Shown here: positions 13,712 through 26,600 of the stretch, piece by piece | How the letters are laid out: every line of letters starts with the position of its first letter | How positions within the stretch are numbered: the stretch's first letter is position 1 | NCBI GenBank assembly: GCA_014549065.1 | Contig: JACDOX010000300.1 | Location: 141,482 to 205,481 of the forward strand | DNA: 64,000 nucleotides | DNA from: Cardinalis cardinalis | Lineage: Eukaryota > Chordata > Aves > Passeriformes > Cardinalidae | Direction of reading: 5' to 3' | Position numbers and translations under genes: made by a program | The notes under the pieces: model-generated | What the model was told of the DNA's origin: nothing | The model's input: the letters and a program-made list of their open reading frames with translations, nothing else | Databases searched by the model: none

Positions 13712-13889
13712 TGGTGCTCTCTCTCCCACCCTTTTCCTTTTCTTGTTTTTTTCAGGAATAATGAATGGTAGTTTCAATCCTCCCCAATTTCTGGCAGGCT
13801 CTGGAATGCTTTTTNTGAAATCCCAGCACCCATCACCCATCATTGCAGCTCTCAGGGTGAACAGCACACTGTGCAGCATATTGGAATTT
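13712..13889 (+). repeat. Copy 2 of the 175-bp duplicated cassette
   Basis: This is the partner of 11271-11445, with a slightly longer T tract ending tttttcag before gaataatgaatgg. Between copies I count about eight substitutions plus length differences in the T tract. Both copies happen to keep open frames on both strands, but several differences would change residues, so there is no clear sign of coding selection. Confidence 0.85.
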
Positions 13890-14467
13890 AATGTTAATAT
13901 TGTATGTAAAACATGTATATTTTTAAATTTGTTTCTTCATTACNTTAGAGTCTCTGTCATGTGCTTTCTCTAACCATTTGTGTCTGTTAACCAAACCAAT
14001 GTTCCGGGCAGTTGTGTCACAAACCAAGAGCAAAAAGAAGTTCAGCTTGTTGTTGGATATGTGAGATACTGTGTTTATATCCTTGGGGAGAAATGGGTCA
14101 ACTTTTATTGTCAAACTGTGAAGTGCTTTGTGACAAAATGTCTTTAAGTAACACGAACCAAAACAAAGCCCAGCTCTGTACCAGAACAAAGCACAAAAGC
14201 ACCAGTGTGGCACAGCTTTGATTACATCCCCNTGTTCTTCTTGTCCCATTGACCGCCGCAGACACCACCAGGCTTTGCTTATCCTAGAAGCTCATTTTAG
14301 GAGAAAAAGCCAGCTGTCCTTGCCACTGCTGGGCTGTGTGTGTAGGGATTGGCTGCTGGAGCTTTGTGCTGGTAAAGGAACAGAACATTAAGCTCTTCCT
14401 TCTGTTTTCTCCCAGGTTATAGATATATATTGAATAACCTGTGGTTGTTCAAACAAAGCTNGTCATA

Positions 14468-14620
14468 GCTAGAATCACTGTGGTTGGAAAAGCCCCCCAG
14501 GGCCATCAAGCCCAGCCTGTGCCCAATCCCCACCATTGTCACCCACCCCAGAGCACTGAATGCCACATCCAGGATCTCTGAACATCTCCAGGGAGGGTCT
14601 TCAAGGCTCCTGAAAAAGTC
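14468..14620 (-). mobile_element. CR1 LINE 3'-end fragment
   Basis: Reverse-orientation CR1: tagctagaatcactgtggtt, ggaaaagcc, ccatcaagcccagcc and the ccacatccaggatc segment. It is a short, old fragment. Confidence 0.8.
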
Positions 14621-15867
14621 CTTTTGTGTGCAAGCACAGAATCAAACTGGGTATTTGCTGAACTTGTGTAAATAGATGGAAATGGGAGACAAAGTAAAAG
14701 GCAGCAATTATGGCAGTGATTGCAATTCTCCAAACAAACAGAAATTTGTTTGTTAGTTGGCAAAATGAGACATCCGCCTGCCAGAGCTGAGCAGAGCAGA
14801 CCTTCCTTGGAGGACTCCAGACTTCTGCTTTTCTTTGTAAAAGTGACTGAGGACTTGCTCGCTGGGGCTGATGAATGAATGCTCATAATAGCAGTACTTG
14901 AGATCACTTCACGTGATTATTTCTGATTATTTCTAGAGTGGCTGTAGCTCTATGCCAGGGGAAACTTNAAATCATGGTGTATTTAGGGCAGTGGCTGCAG
15001 TTACCCAGGAGTACAAGCACAGGGAGATCCTGCCATGCTCTCTGTCATGTGGGAGAGCAAACATGCACTCTAAGCCTGTATTTGTTAACTTTTCTGAAGA
15101 ACTGAACCCAGGGGACTTAATGTGATATTTAACTAAATGACTGTGATTGAGGCCCTGAGGCCAATGGCATAAAATGTGTCAGCGTGTTAGGATCACTTAC
15201 CTGAAATTGTACCTCAATTTATGTTAAAGGAGTTGTCTGATACCTTGAGAGNGTCTGCAGCCTGTTTTCTATTGCAGGGGTTGGTATCTTCCTGTTGGAA
15301 GCATCCCTTGGAGAGAGAAAAAAAGAAAAACATTCAGCAATGCTACATTCTAGACTCCATTTTCAGGAAAATTTAAAAAATACAAATGTAATTAGAGGAA
15401 TAAAATCATGAAGGATATGGAGTGGTAAATCTTACCTGAAATCAATATTCAGGAAGAAAACAAAATTTTGTGGGATGTACCCAAATGTGCTGGTCAAATA
15501 TCTGCTATATCAAATACAAATATCAAATACATTGCTCTGTGATCCCAGCAGGTAACCCAGTGCAGCAACTACACATCTGGATGATTTGTTTGAATATNTG
15601 GCTCAGGCACCCTCTACCCCTGTGATAACAGGAAAATTCACTTTTTTGTTTAGTTTTTTGTGGTACATTTGCACTGAGGGTTGCTTTGGGATGAGACCTT
15701 AATGAATGTCAGAGGACTTGGTTGGATTTCTCAAATTTAACTGTCAGCGGTCAACTTCTACCATCTGCAGGAGTCGTGACCATTCCCATTTCTGTCTATG
15801 CACTTAAATCCACCCTTTCTTGTATTTTTTCTGCCCATTCACCAAAACAAAGCTTTCCACTCTGCAT

Positions 15868-15902
15868 ATCCCATCCCATCCCATCCCATCCCATCCCATC
15901 CC
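15868..15902 (+). repeat. (ATCCC)7 pentanucleotide microsatellite
   Basis: Seven perfect ATCCC units. Length polymorphism is likely for this repeat class. Confidence 0.95.
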
Positions 15903-16858
15903 AATCTCTCCTTGGTTTCCCAGTTTTGCTTCACTGCTTTGATGCTGTTCCCCTATCCTGACCAGGAAATAGGTTTCTAATTCAGGGATAAAAGGCTGAG
16001 ACTTGGAGCTGAGAGTCCTTGATGTCCTTAGGGAGGAATTACTCTGTCTGGAGCTTTGTGCAGTCATATGATTGACTGTGTGAGGGAAGANTAAGTTCCT
16101 CTCCCCTGTCACAACTTGTGCAGAAATAAGCCATTATATCTCTACNTGAATCCCAAAGTTTCTGTGGAGTGGGTGACCCAAAAGGAGTAATTTTTAGGTG
16201 AATATTGCTGCCTCTTGAAGTCCCTGTGTCATCAAGCCACAGGCTAAAACTGCTGGGCTGAAAAGGAGGTTTGAATTATGGTTTTCCAAGTAAAGGACAG
16301 GCAGCTGATTACAACAGTGCTTGGGATATTTGGAGGTCACATCAGTTAGAACCAATTAGTGTTTTATTTATCAGTTGAAAAAAAAACAGTGATTTCAAAT
16401 GTAATTAGTAAACAAAAGCATTTTATGTTCTTTAAACCCCAGGGAGTGCTGGTTTTGGACATGTCAAAGCCAGTTTGTTTTTCAGATAATTTGGAACATG
16501 GCAACAAAGATTATTTTAGTGCAAGACACGTTACTATTCAGTGGTTAAAAAGAAACTTCTTGAAAACAGCTTTTTCTTTGTAGATTTGTGGTGCAAAAGA
16601 ACCCACAGTAAACACCACTGCCATCTGTTTCAAAGAAGAAATGTTGGGCTATGAATGTCCTTGCAAAAGCTGAAAAGCTTTTTAGTAGCTAAAAATGCAT
16701 AAATTTAGAATTTTTGTTTGATTTTTCATTGATTTGATTGCATTGAACCAGATGGGTGTTTTGTTTTTGGGTTTTTTTTCATGAAGAGCCTTCACCACAT
16801 CCGTGTGTACAATTTGAGAAAATACATGGCTGGCAAATTTGGAGCTGATGCTGAGGAG

Positions 16859-17172
16859 TGATGCTGTTGAGTCAGGGATGGANTGAAAGACTCCAGTCTT
16901 CAGGTGGATCAGAAGGCTCNAGAAGAATCTTTATTAGCCAGAAGTTGTGAGTTTATAGTCTCACTCACTAAGTNGGACCTGATTGGTCTCAAAATAGGAA
17001 CATCTCAAATTATTGGTGACTGTGAATAGCACACTGTGGAGAACCATAACTATAAACAATGGTTGCAGAAAGAGAGATAGTAATTGTTTGAATTATTTTG
17101 TCTAAAATTCCCAGGCTCAGCTTGGGAGGAATTGTCTCTGTTCTTTCTTTGACTGAACTGAGAATATCCACA
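16859..17172 (-). mobile_element. Solo LTR with 6-bp TSD (gaggag)
   Basis: The element starts TGATGCTG at 16859 and ends ATCCACA at 17172. The hexamer gaggag flanks it at 16853-16858 and 17173-17178. A minus-strand AATAAA lies at 16930-16935, so the LTR is antisense to PTPRT. The general layout (gactcca near the start, tttatt about 70 bp in, gacctgattggtct, aattgtttgaatt) resembles the other antisense LTRs here, pointing to one related group. Confidence 0.85.
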
Positions 17173-17400
17173 GAGGAGATTTGAAGATGCANTGTCTCTC
17201 AGTTTTCTTAGCACTTGAGGAAGAATGTGAACCTGCTTTACCACCTATGATGGATGAGCTTNTTTGACCAAATAGATTTTCTATGTGTAATGCTCATTTT
17301 TGCATCTGTCCACTCCCTTCCCTGTGTATTCGCAGGAAAGTAAAGGAACTTTGATTCCAAAAAGTCTTTTTTTTTTTTTTTCCCCAGGGAATGGGCAGGG

Positions 17401-17549
17401 CCCTGAGGCTGCCAGAGCTCCAGGAGAGTTTGAATGCCACTCCCAGGGATGCCCAGGGTGGGGTTGTTGGGATGTTTGTGCAGGGACAAGAGCTGCCCTG
17501 GGTGTTCTCTGGGTCCCTCCCAGCTCAGGATATTCCATAATTCCATAAG
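17401..17549 (+). mobile_element. CR1 LINE 3'-end fragment
   Basis: Sense CR1 of the type ending gggatgcccagggtgggg, gtccctcccagctcagg and atattccataattccat. It mirrors the antisense fragment at 49118. A 15-T run sits just upstream at 17367-17381. Confidence 0.75.
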
Positions 17550-20500
17550 GATTTTTCNCTCTGAAGGAGTATTCCTCACCAAGATTTGCCACGTGAATGG
17601 AACAAAAGCTGTGTATAGGCCCGAGCAAGTGAAACTTCTGCATGGGCTGGGAACTGCAGATATAATCAGGAATGCTTTTATGTATCTGGAAACAGTGTGT
17701 TCCTCTAAAAGCTTGCTAATTTTATTTTTAAAAGNGAACATAAATATCTGAGTCACTCTCCCATACGTCTGCTGTTCTTCTATAGAAAATGCCTTTGCTA
17801 ACAACACTTACGTGTGGCTTGTCTTTTTAATGACTAAACAAGGATTTCTGAATAACAACCATCAAGCAAATTAGTAGAGATCATAAACATCCATTTTATT
17901 AATCCTGATAAAATATGCTGTGATTTCCCTCTCTGATTCAACCTTTTCTTGTATTGATAACTTCTGAGGAGGCTGTACTTGCAGATCTGCCTGACCTCTC
18001 TCTAATCTTCTCTCCCAGACTGGCATGTCACACTCCTTTGGGGAAGGATTTGAGTTCTCATTCTGTGTGNTGGATTAAATAAGTGTCACTGGGTTTCTGA
18101 GTACCTTCCAGGAATTTCCTCTGAGTGAACCTTAAGTATTTTATTTGTCAAGAGCTGCAGTTCCTGTAGCTGCCAGATTTGGACTCCAGTTCTCCCAGTT
18201 GGACCTGCCAGTAGCAGGGTTCAGCACTCATTTATGTTCATGGTGCACTTCCAGGCATTGTTCCTCTGACCCCTGAGCTCTCCCAAAGCCTTGGGCCAGG
18301 TGTGTTCTGATTGCTCCCTCTGCATTTCAGCTGAGTTGGCTCCCTGACCCCATTCCTTTATTTGTGTCTTGTCACCAGTTGCCTCCTGAAGTTTGTTCCT
18401 GCTTCTCTTGAGCCTCCTCCCCCTTGGTAATGTGCAGAGCTGATTTGTGGATGGTCCTGATTTCCCAGTGGTTTTCCTGGGAACTTAATTCATACTTGGA
18501 GTCTGATGAGGTTATAAATACACACAGGAAACCACCTTTTATTTTTAAGAGCTGTATGTGCCATTATTTAACATGTAAGAAATAATGAAATATTGGGAGC
18601 TCTCTTGCTGTTACATTAATTTTACCTCAGCATTGTTTTCTGCATAAATAAGGACTGCACCTGGACTTGGAATAGTTTTCCTGTCTTATCTCAGTGGCAG
18701 AACAATTAGTGCATCTCTTGCTGACTGGAAACCACACATGGTTATATTCACAAGCCATCACTGCTGCTCTCTAATCTATCCAGTTCACAGGCAAATAAAA
18801 TATGCCATCATTCAGGATTGAATTACAGAATGGAAATGAAAGAAAAAAGATTAGTAAAAAAAGTAATGCCTAAAGAGTAGCCATATTCTTCAGGGAGAAA
18901 ATAAAATACCTGCTGACAGCTCTTACCTTAATGATGTTCTTGTTTCTGTCAAAACATCAGACGCCCCATCATTTTCACTGGCATTTGCAAGACTCTTTTA
19001 AGAGATGCAGAGGAAAGCAGAGTGTTTTGATGGGTGGGTTTTTTTCAGTTGGAATCCCTTTCCACAGCCACTTTTTTTTGTGAAAAGAATCTTTTTTTCT
19101 TTTTTTTTTCCCCATCTGTCCCCTCTCATCTTGATTTGAGAAGGATTTGGGAGTAAGAGGAAGTAAAGGGTAGATAAGGTATAAAATACACCCAGGNCAC
19201 AAGTTTCTCTCCTGTAATGCAATTCATGGTGGGAATTGCTGCTGCACAATATCACTGCAATGGGTGCAAAAAGAGATATTTGTAACATGGGCAAGCTGGC
19301 AATGGGAGCTGGGACACTCTGCCAAAACCAAGCACTCTGGTGAGTTTGTGTTTACAAGGTATGGGAATAAATTACACAGACTCCATTTTCTTCATGGTGG
19401 AAAAAGCCCCTTCTTTAGTCACATAACTCCTTTTTATTCAGTTTTACAGATCTCATGTGTGACTCCACTTGGGTAGGAGCTTTCTTGCTAATTATTTTAT
19501 TGGTTATTAAGAAATAGTTACCCTGTATTCATTGGTCACTNGAACTCTCAGTGTGTACGTGCAGGAAAANTTTNTGAGAGATAGTTTTCNTTTTTCCATC
19601 TAAGGTGTAAAAACAGTTAANACTGGTTGTTTTTCACCCAGGAATAGATTGTTCTNTTCATGAACTGCTCACACCAGGATTGATTTCACACGGGAACTTG
19701 CAAAGGNCTACCTTGACCAGGCCAGGGATGGATTTTAGGAGAAAAGGCTTGGTTTTGTGAAGTCTTTCTTTATGATTTTTCTACCTTTCTGCAGCAACGA
19801 GGGACTGCAGTTTCTCCTATGCACAGGTGCAATGTCTTCAGAGAAGACATTGGAGAAGAAACTCCAGTGAAGTTTCTCTCTCTCCCTCTATAGAAGCATC
19901 ACCTAAATAGAAGGAGTGGTTAAATCTGTGTTTGAAGGTGCCACCACCTGCTCTATTGTGGGGCAGGACACCACAAACCCCTGAGAGCTGGGCATTTATA
20001 GGGTGCTGGTGGAAAGGATGGCACACTCACGCGTCAGTGACCAGTTTACTTCTTATTTCCTTCAGCACTCTGGCACTCTGATTTTTCTTTTTTGTCCACA
20101 CCCACTCAGATGACAGAGGGAGGATGTAACCACAGAGGAACCAGAATCAGGGAGCCTGGGCAGGGGGGATGAGGGAGGGATGCCCTGCACAATTCCCTGT
20201 TTGCACACAGTCCCTGTATGNGTCTGACAGGCAGGGAGGCGTGGCAAGGATGAGAGGGAATCCTCTGCAGCATTTGGACAGCGTTTTCTCCTCTGCAAAG
20301 CTTGTTCAGCACTAAGCTGCCTCTCCCAAAGTTGAATCAGTTTGTTCTTTACCTCAGGTATTCTGTATTGATCTCATCTCCTCCCTCACTGTTCTGCTGT
20401 CAGAGTTTGGGAATCAGAAGCATTTAAAATTGATGTGCCATTGAAAGCAGATCTATTCCAGCTGACACAGAGTAGATTCTAAGCCTGATTTTGATTCATA

Positions 20501-21654
20501 CCCTAGCATGTGCTGCTTCCCTCAGGTAGCATTGCTTCTTTAATTATCTGTCTCTCAGGACTTTGCTGAATCTATTCTGAAAAATTTCCAACTCTGCTGC
20601 TGCTGGGAATTAAGATGCTCTCAGCATTCATGTTTCATGGAAAGACAAGATCTTAATGTAAAAATTATCTGCTTCTCTTTTCTTGAGCAAGTTTTCGGTA
20701 CTGGAGGGTTCATGCAGGGATATGGTGAACAAACAGTTCATTGTAAGATGTATGGCTCTTGNTTCATTCAAAGTTTTCACTTAAATTACAGCTCTATGAA
20801 AAGTGGTTTTCTGCTTTAATTGTTTTTTTTTGCTTTCTTTCTCTATCTTCTTCCTTGACCAAATGGAGTAAAATTCAAATACAGGCAACTCTCCATTCAT
20901 TCTAAGGGACTTTTAAAGGAAATAACAGATCATGGGAAATTATATTCTTCCTCATCTCCACTCCTCAGAGCAGATTTAGATTGCCTCATTACAAGTCCTA
21001 TTTTCTTTACTTTCAGAAATTTGCCTTCAAAGCTTTGTTTTCCCATTTATACCTCTAGAGAGTGGAAGTTGCCTTTCTACTTTCTGGGTTTTTTTGGTAT
21101 TTTTTTTAACAAGAAAAGTTAATAGGGCTGATAGTTTAGAATGCATACTTAGGAAATGCATTTGGGAGCTCGTCTAAATGTAGGAGTCTGTCTAAAACAA
21201 GCTTTTATGACACTTTTTCCTTCTTGTTGTTAAATGAGCAATTTTCAACAGCTGCCCCTCAGCTGAAAATTCTGCCACATTTTGCAATCCACCATAAGGG
21301 CTGAGGATCTTGATCCTTCAGGCCAGCACCTGTGAAAATATTGATGAAAAANATGTCTTTACATAAAGACAAATTTTGCTCCAGCAGAACTATAGGATAC
21401 TGGAGGGGAACTGTTGCTGCTGCATCAAATCCTGATATTCTGCCCCTGCTCCCCACAGGTTCCTCTGCTGGTGTCTGTTTATCTGACTAAAGGGAATAAA
21501 ACAAGCAGTCCTTTAAGGCACCACATTGTACGTAAGGGACACAGAACTCTGTCAAACAACCAGAAAAGATAACCTGATAAGCAAACTGGCTGCAAACTGC
21601 ATATTGCAGGCATAAATCCTGGGGTGCTCCTGCCACTCCTTAATGCCACAGGTG

Positions 21655-21720
21655 GAATCACAAAATGCTTTGGGTTGGAAGGGANCTCANAGNTCATCTT
21701 GNTTAAATNTCCTGCAGTGG
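21655..21720 (-). mobile_element. Short CR1 LINE 3'-end fragment
   Basis: Reverse CR1 tail: gaatcacaaaatgctttggg, ttggaaggga, then tcatcttg and cctgcagtgg. Five N calls fall inside 40 bases here, which suggests ambiguous base calling in a multicopy repeat. Confidence 0.8.
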
Positions 21721-22484
21721 AAAAAAAAATAAATCAAAAAGGAAGAAGTTGTGTTCTTGTGGTGGCCTGTTTAGTTCTTGATGCACTTGTGGTTTCTACC
21801 AGCTCTTCCTTGTTGTATTTGGAATCTCTTGTGTGGTGAGCACATTTGGCATAATTTAAGGTGGGTANATGGCTGTATTTGTGGGCAAAGCCTAAGCTCT
21901 GGCCATTTGTGCCTGGCTGTGAAGTGTGGACACAAAGCAGCACACAATCCTTTGGGAAGGGGGGTAGAACAATTCCTGTGNCCCCAGGAATGAGTCCCTG
22001 TCCCTTCTGGGAACCTTGTAGGAAAAAAGAGAATGGAATCATGTGTTTAATAGAGGTGGGATGAATAATTTAGCAAGGCTGGATCCATTGGACACACTGA
22101 CATGGATTAATGAGAAACTCTAAAGTCCAGGTAAGGAGGAACAGCAGAATGTAGATCCTACCAGCTGTGCCTTTTTAGGCTAGAGCACATCACAGAATTT
22201 ACCACTGNAAGCAAGTTTGTGTTATCATCCAGTCCTGGTGGTGGAAAAAGAAGGGTTTGTAAGGGTGTTCTATACTCAGTTTGTAGATCCTACCTGTTCC
22301 ATGGGTGGCTTGTCATTTGAACCACCAGAAGTGATCCATGATCCCATTTTCCACTGCTAGTCCCAACAAATGAACCAATAGCAGTAAATCCCATAATACA
22401 GATAATCTTGGGACAGAGGTAATGAGAAGATATTTTTCCAACTCTGAGCCCTGCTGCAGCTCCTTAGGGCTTTTTGTGTGTCAG

Positions 22485-23698
22485 ATTACACCTGAGCACT
22501 TGGAAGGAGTATGTAGGGGGATAGAATATAAGAAAATAAAGATGGCGTAGAAAGTAATCTTACCCCTAAGGAGCTGCAGCTGGGCCAATTATCAAGGATT
22601 AGAACAGGCCTGACTTTAACAGGCCACAGCTGTAACCAGTGAGAAGAAGATGCTATAAAAGAGTGGGGTGGCTGGGTGAGAAGGGAACTGGGGTCAGTTG
22701 GCTGCTTTGTGAAGAAGAAAGAGTCAGAGCTCTGAGGAGCTGCCCACGAGAAACACCAAGAAGGTGTGAAACTTTTGTGATAAGAAGACACAGTGTGGAA
22801 CCTCTCTGATAAAATGACAGCAGGAGTAGGACTGCATTCAGCAGTTGTGCTTGTGTGTTGTTCATCAGGATTCTCCATCTTCTCCATTAGAGAGGAACTG
22901 TGAGGTTTGCCATGAAATTGGCCCTGTATGGGAGAGCTGTGATATATAAGTGCTGGTTTGAGTGTTTGGGCCTCCTGTGTTACATGAGGCTGCAGTTAAT
23001 TCTACTGAATGTNTTGGGAAGGATGAAAGTTTGACAAGAAAGTCTCACAGATATATTTGCTTAGCAGAAAGTTTTTTGAATGTGGAGTCTGATGAAGGAA
23101 TATAGTTAGAAGCAAGTTTTGATATAGCAGAGAAGAATTGCTGAGCCAGTCTTACTGGATAACCAAGGAGGCAAAGGGNGTGTTAGTTAGAAGGGCTTTT
23201 TATGGCTTAGAGCAAAGGATAAACCCACCCCAAACAAGAAGATGTTTTTATCAAGCAGAAAGAGAGCACAGGCAAACAAGCCTGCCAATGCTGCAAGTAG
23301 AAAAAAGGTCTCAGAATTTTCCACTGCAAGAAAACTGAAAAACAACTTCCAGCTTAAACTGTAATGNACTAAATTTAGTGATTGGAGANTAGTGACATGA
23401 ATATGGTAATTATAGTAATTATGATGGGCTATAGATAATAGTTAAGGTATAGATTGNTTCTACTGTATTAAGATGTTCAGTAAAGTATAGAATGCATTGT
23501 AACCAAACCCAAAGGGNCTCCAGGCCTGCCTGCAGCTGGAGCTGACAGCTGTGGGCACAGCTCTGTCACCCACAGCCCTGGACTGCTCTAACCTCTTGGA
23601 TGGAATAAACTGCATTGTATACAATAAACTGCATTTTGGAGAGCCCCTGGAGTCCCACATCCCTCATTTTGGCTCTTACATGAATATGTTACAGTGAC
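22485..23698 (+). mobile_element. Long LTR-like retroviral region, sense orientation, boundaries uncertain
   Basis: The region contains a TATA box (tataaaa, 22654-22660) about 170 bp in, a purine-rich leader, and two poly(A) signals aataaa (23604-23609 and 23623-23628) within a short duplicated ataaactgcatt motif. It ends ggctcttaca near 23698. This order (TATA, then poly(A) signals, then CA end) fits a long passerine LTR, or an LTR plus adjacent internal sequence. I could not find a convincing target duplication, and the true start may be near 22514 or later, so treat the limits as approximate. Confidence 0.55.
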
Positions 23699-26600
23699 AT
23701 CCTGAGGGGTATTTTTTAACAAAGAACACAAGAATCCCATAACTGCAAACTGACTTCTCATGGGCAGGTACTTATCAGCCATGAAGAGAGACAGGGACTC
23801 ATGAGATGGTCAAGGAATCCCAATTTATTGTGAAGTACAAATGCTTATGTAGTATTTTAGGAAGGCTAGTAATGTTTTACTACAATGATTGAGTTAATGG
23901 TTGCACAAACAAACTTCTGCATTTTAAACATCTCTTGCTTTCAGAAGTCTGATGTAATTTTCTTTTTCTGGTAAGTCAGTCTGATTGAAGCTTCTTGCAA
24001 TCTTGATTTAATCCTCAAAGTTCTGTTTGCTCTTGCCAAGCCTTTTGTCTATCAAATCTCTTATGCTAACCAGGTCCAAAGTCCATCATTTGTCTCGTGT
24101 ATCCCAGTAGGTACTGAGGATTTTTGTTTGGTTTTGTGTAAGAATACAATGCCTTTAGATTTATTCCACACCTAATTGTGAGATGCATGTGCTGCTGTGA
24201 TCCACATAAATCACTTCTCATTGAAAAACCTTGTCTGCAAACACAATTGAGTTTAACATCCAGACACTTCAACTGAGCCATAAAGAAATACGTCCCAATG
24301 TGACATCAGCTTAAGCAAAAGCATTCATTGTCTCTGATTTCCAGTGGAATTGAACACAAGACAGGCTGCTCAGAGATAAATTGGTGCTGCTGCCCTACCT
24401 CAGCTCACCTGCAGGAGTTTGTTGCCCTAAGAAAGGGTGAGGTGTGTCTTCATTTTCATCAATGGGTGTTTTGCTGTCTGAACACTACAACTCCTTTAGA
24501 AAATGTTGATTCACAGGCTTAGAATCTAAATCTGTGCTGTGATTTTTGGGGATAGGATTTGGGTGCAATTCAGAGGCAAATTAATGCAGCTGAGTAATTA
24601 ATCCTGTCAGATGAAACTTCTAAAATCTCCACTTTGGTGTGCCTGTGCTCCTTTCAGGTGGTTACCTTGTGTCTCTGAGGGATCCTGCTGATTGGAGAGG
24701 CAGGTACTGCTGGTGCTGAACATGGGAAGGAGATTGAGCTNAATGAGTCAAAGAAATCAAGGAGTTTGTAACACCCAATTCAAGTAAAAAACCACTTAAA
24801 AGATACTTGAAAAGGGCCATGTGGGTCAAGTTAGCTAATTGTGTGTGCCAATTTGTGGATTCTATTCTGGCCACTAAATGCAGGCACAGCTGGGGATACC
24901 TGTGGGATGGTGCCATGGGAGCAGAGTGTGTGCTGCTTTCTGTTGTGTTGCCTGCTGTCTGCACACAATCAAAGCTCAGCAAAAGCCTGTGTGTACCTTA
25001 TGTTGGAAAGACAAGCTGCACCACAGCCTAGTTTTAATTCTTTCATGTGTTTTGCTTCCTTGTGTTGAATAATGCAAGGGTGGTGTTGTTTTTTTTTTGT
25101 TTGGAATGTTTCTGTTTTGTGTTTTATCTTAATGGTTGCTTTTTTTCCAGGTAGCTGGGGACCTGTTCTTAGTTGTTGAGGGTTCTTTTTGGCTGGTGTT
25201 ACAGGTAGATCTCTAAAAATCAAACCCTTGTTTATGCCTGCAGTGAAAACAGGTTTAAACATTTAAGTGTAAATTACAGCAGCAGCTCTGATGAACACAT
25301 ACACCAAACCTTTATGAAAATATTGGTTTTCTGATGAAGACAATCTTCAGTATGCTACAAGCAAAAATTGACAATCTGTTTGTGGAACTGCCTCAACTAG
25401 CTACCTGCTTTGACCCCTCTCTGGCTTTACAGGGACAGTATTTCCTAGTCCTGAGCCTGTTCCAGGCTGCTGGTGTGTGCATGTCCTTGAACCTTGGAGC
25501 TGTGTGTGCCATTGTGAGCTGGGTGTGCTCTGCAGAGCCCTGGAACCAGTTCCAGCCATTCTNTTCTCAGTGGGAAGAGCTCAAGGAGCAGCTCAGCAGG
25601 GAGCACTGAGCTTTGACAAGGTGCTCCTTGGAAATCCAGCAGTTCTCCTGGACCACTCTTCTGCCCAGGACCTTGAACAAGCCCAAGTTCTCTTTCCTGN
25701 TGCCTGGGGTTGTGATCCTGCTCTGTTCCCTGTTCCTGTCTCTCAGGACCGTGAACTACTGGGGGGTATCCAGGTTCACCTACAGCTCTTACAGAGGCNT
25801 TGTGCTGGATTTCCCAGCAAAGGAACTCTTCTCTCTGCAGCAGGGGTGGCAGGGCACATTGCCTGCTGACCTTCCTGTTGTCCCTGATCACCCTCTGGAA
25901 TTGTCATTTCAATGAATAAGATGGAAGAGGCAACAGCATCCTTTTTTTAAATTTTTTGTCTGTTCCTACCTGCTGTGGTAATGCCTCATAAATAAGGACC
26001 TTAAACTCATGGTTAAATTTAATAACTATCTGTAAAAGTCNTTTTAGTACTGAAACCCTCTGTTGTGGGACAGAGCTCACTCACAGCCTCTCTGGTGTTT
26101 GTGTTGCCTTTCCAAAACCTTGGGCAGTGTTCCAGCACAAGCACCCCTGAGTTGGNAGGTGTGATGAAACGTTAACAAAGTGATTTCCACAGATCCACAA
26201 GATTATCTGAGTGTAAGAACTGAGATCCAGACCTGGTGCCACAGGCAGTTAGGAGCTGTAAGTTAAAATTGCAGGGCTCGGTGTAATGGATTGGCAGTAA
26301 TGCAGCACTTGGAATTCATTTGGCATTTACATGCACAGTAAATTCCAAATGAGCTCCTAAGAACCCTATAAAAAGAAAAAAGGGTGGATGTGAAGCACTT
26401 GTTTCTCCCTGTGACATATATCCTCTGTGTTCTAGGTTATAACCTGCCTTTGTATCATTGGGAACATCTTTTAATTTATACAAAGAGGTGATTTACATTC
26501 CTAGATCAAGTCCAGGCATTTCCAATAACATCAGGATAAGTGAAGCACTGTTTTCTTTGCAGCTGAAGCTTGGAGATTCTGCGTGAATTCATCTCAGTTT

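Noticed and set aside
17238..17807. 189-codon minus-strand ORF
   Set aside because: It runs antisense through a CR1 fragment and a T homopolymer (read as poly-Lys), with no recognisable domain.
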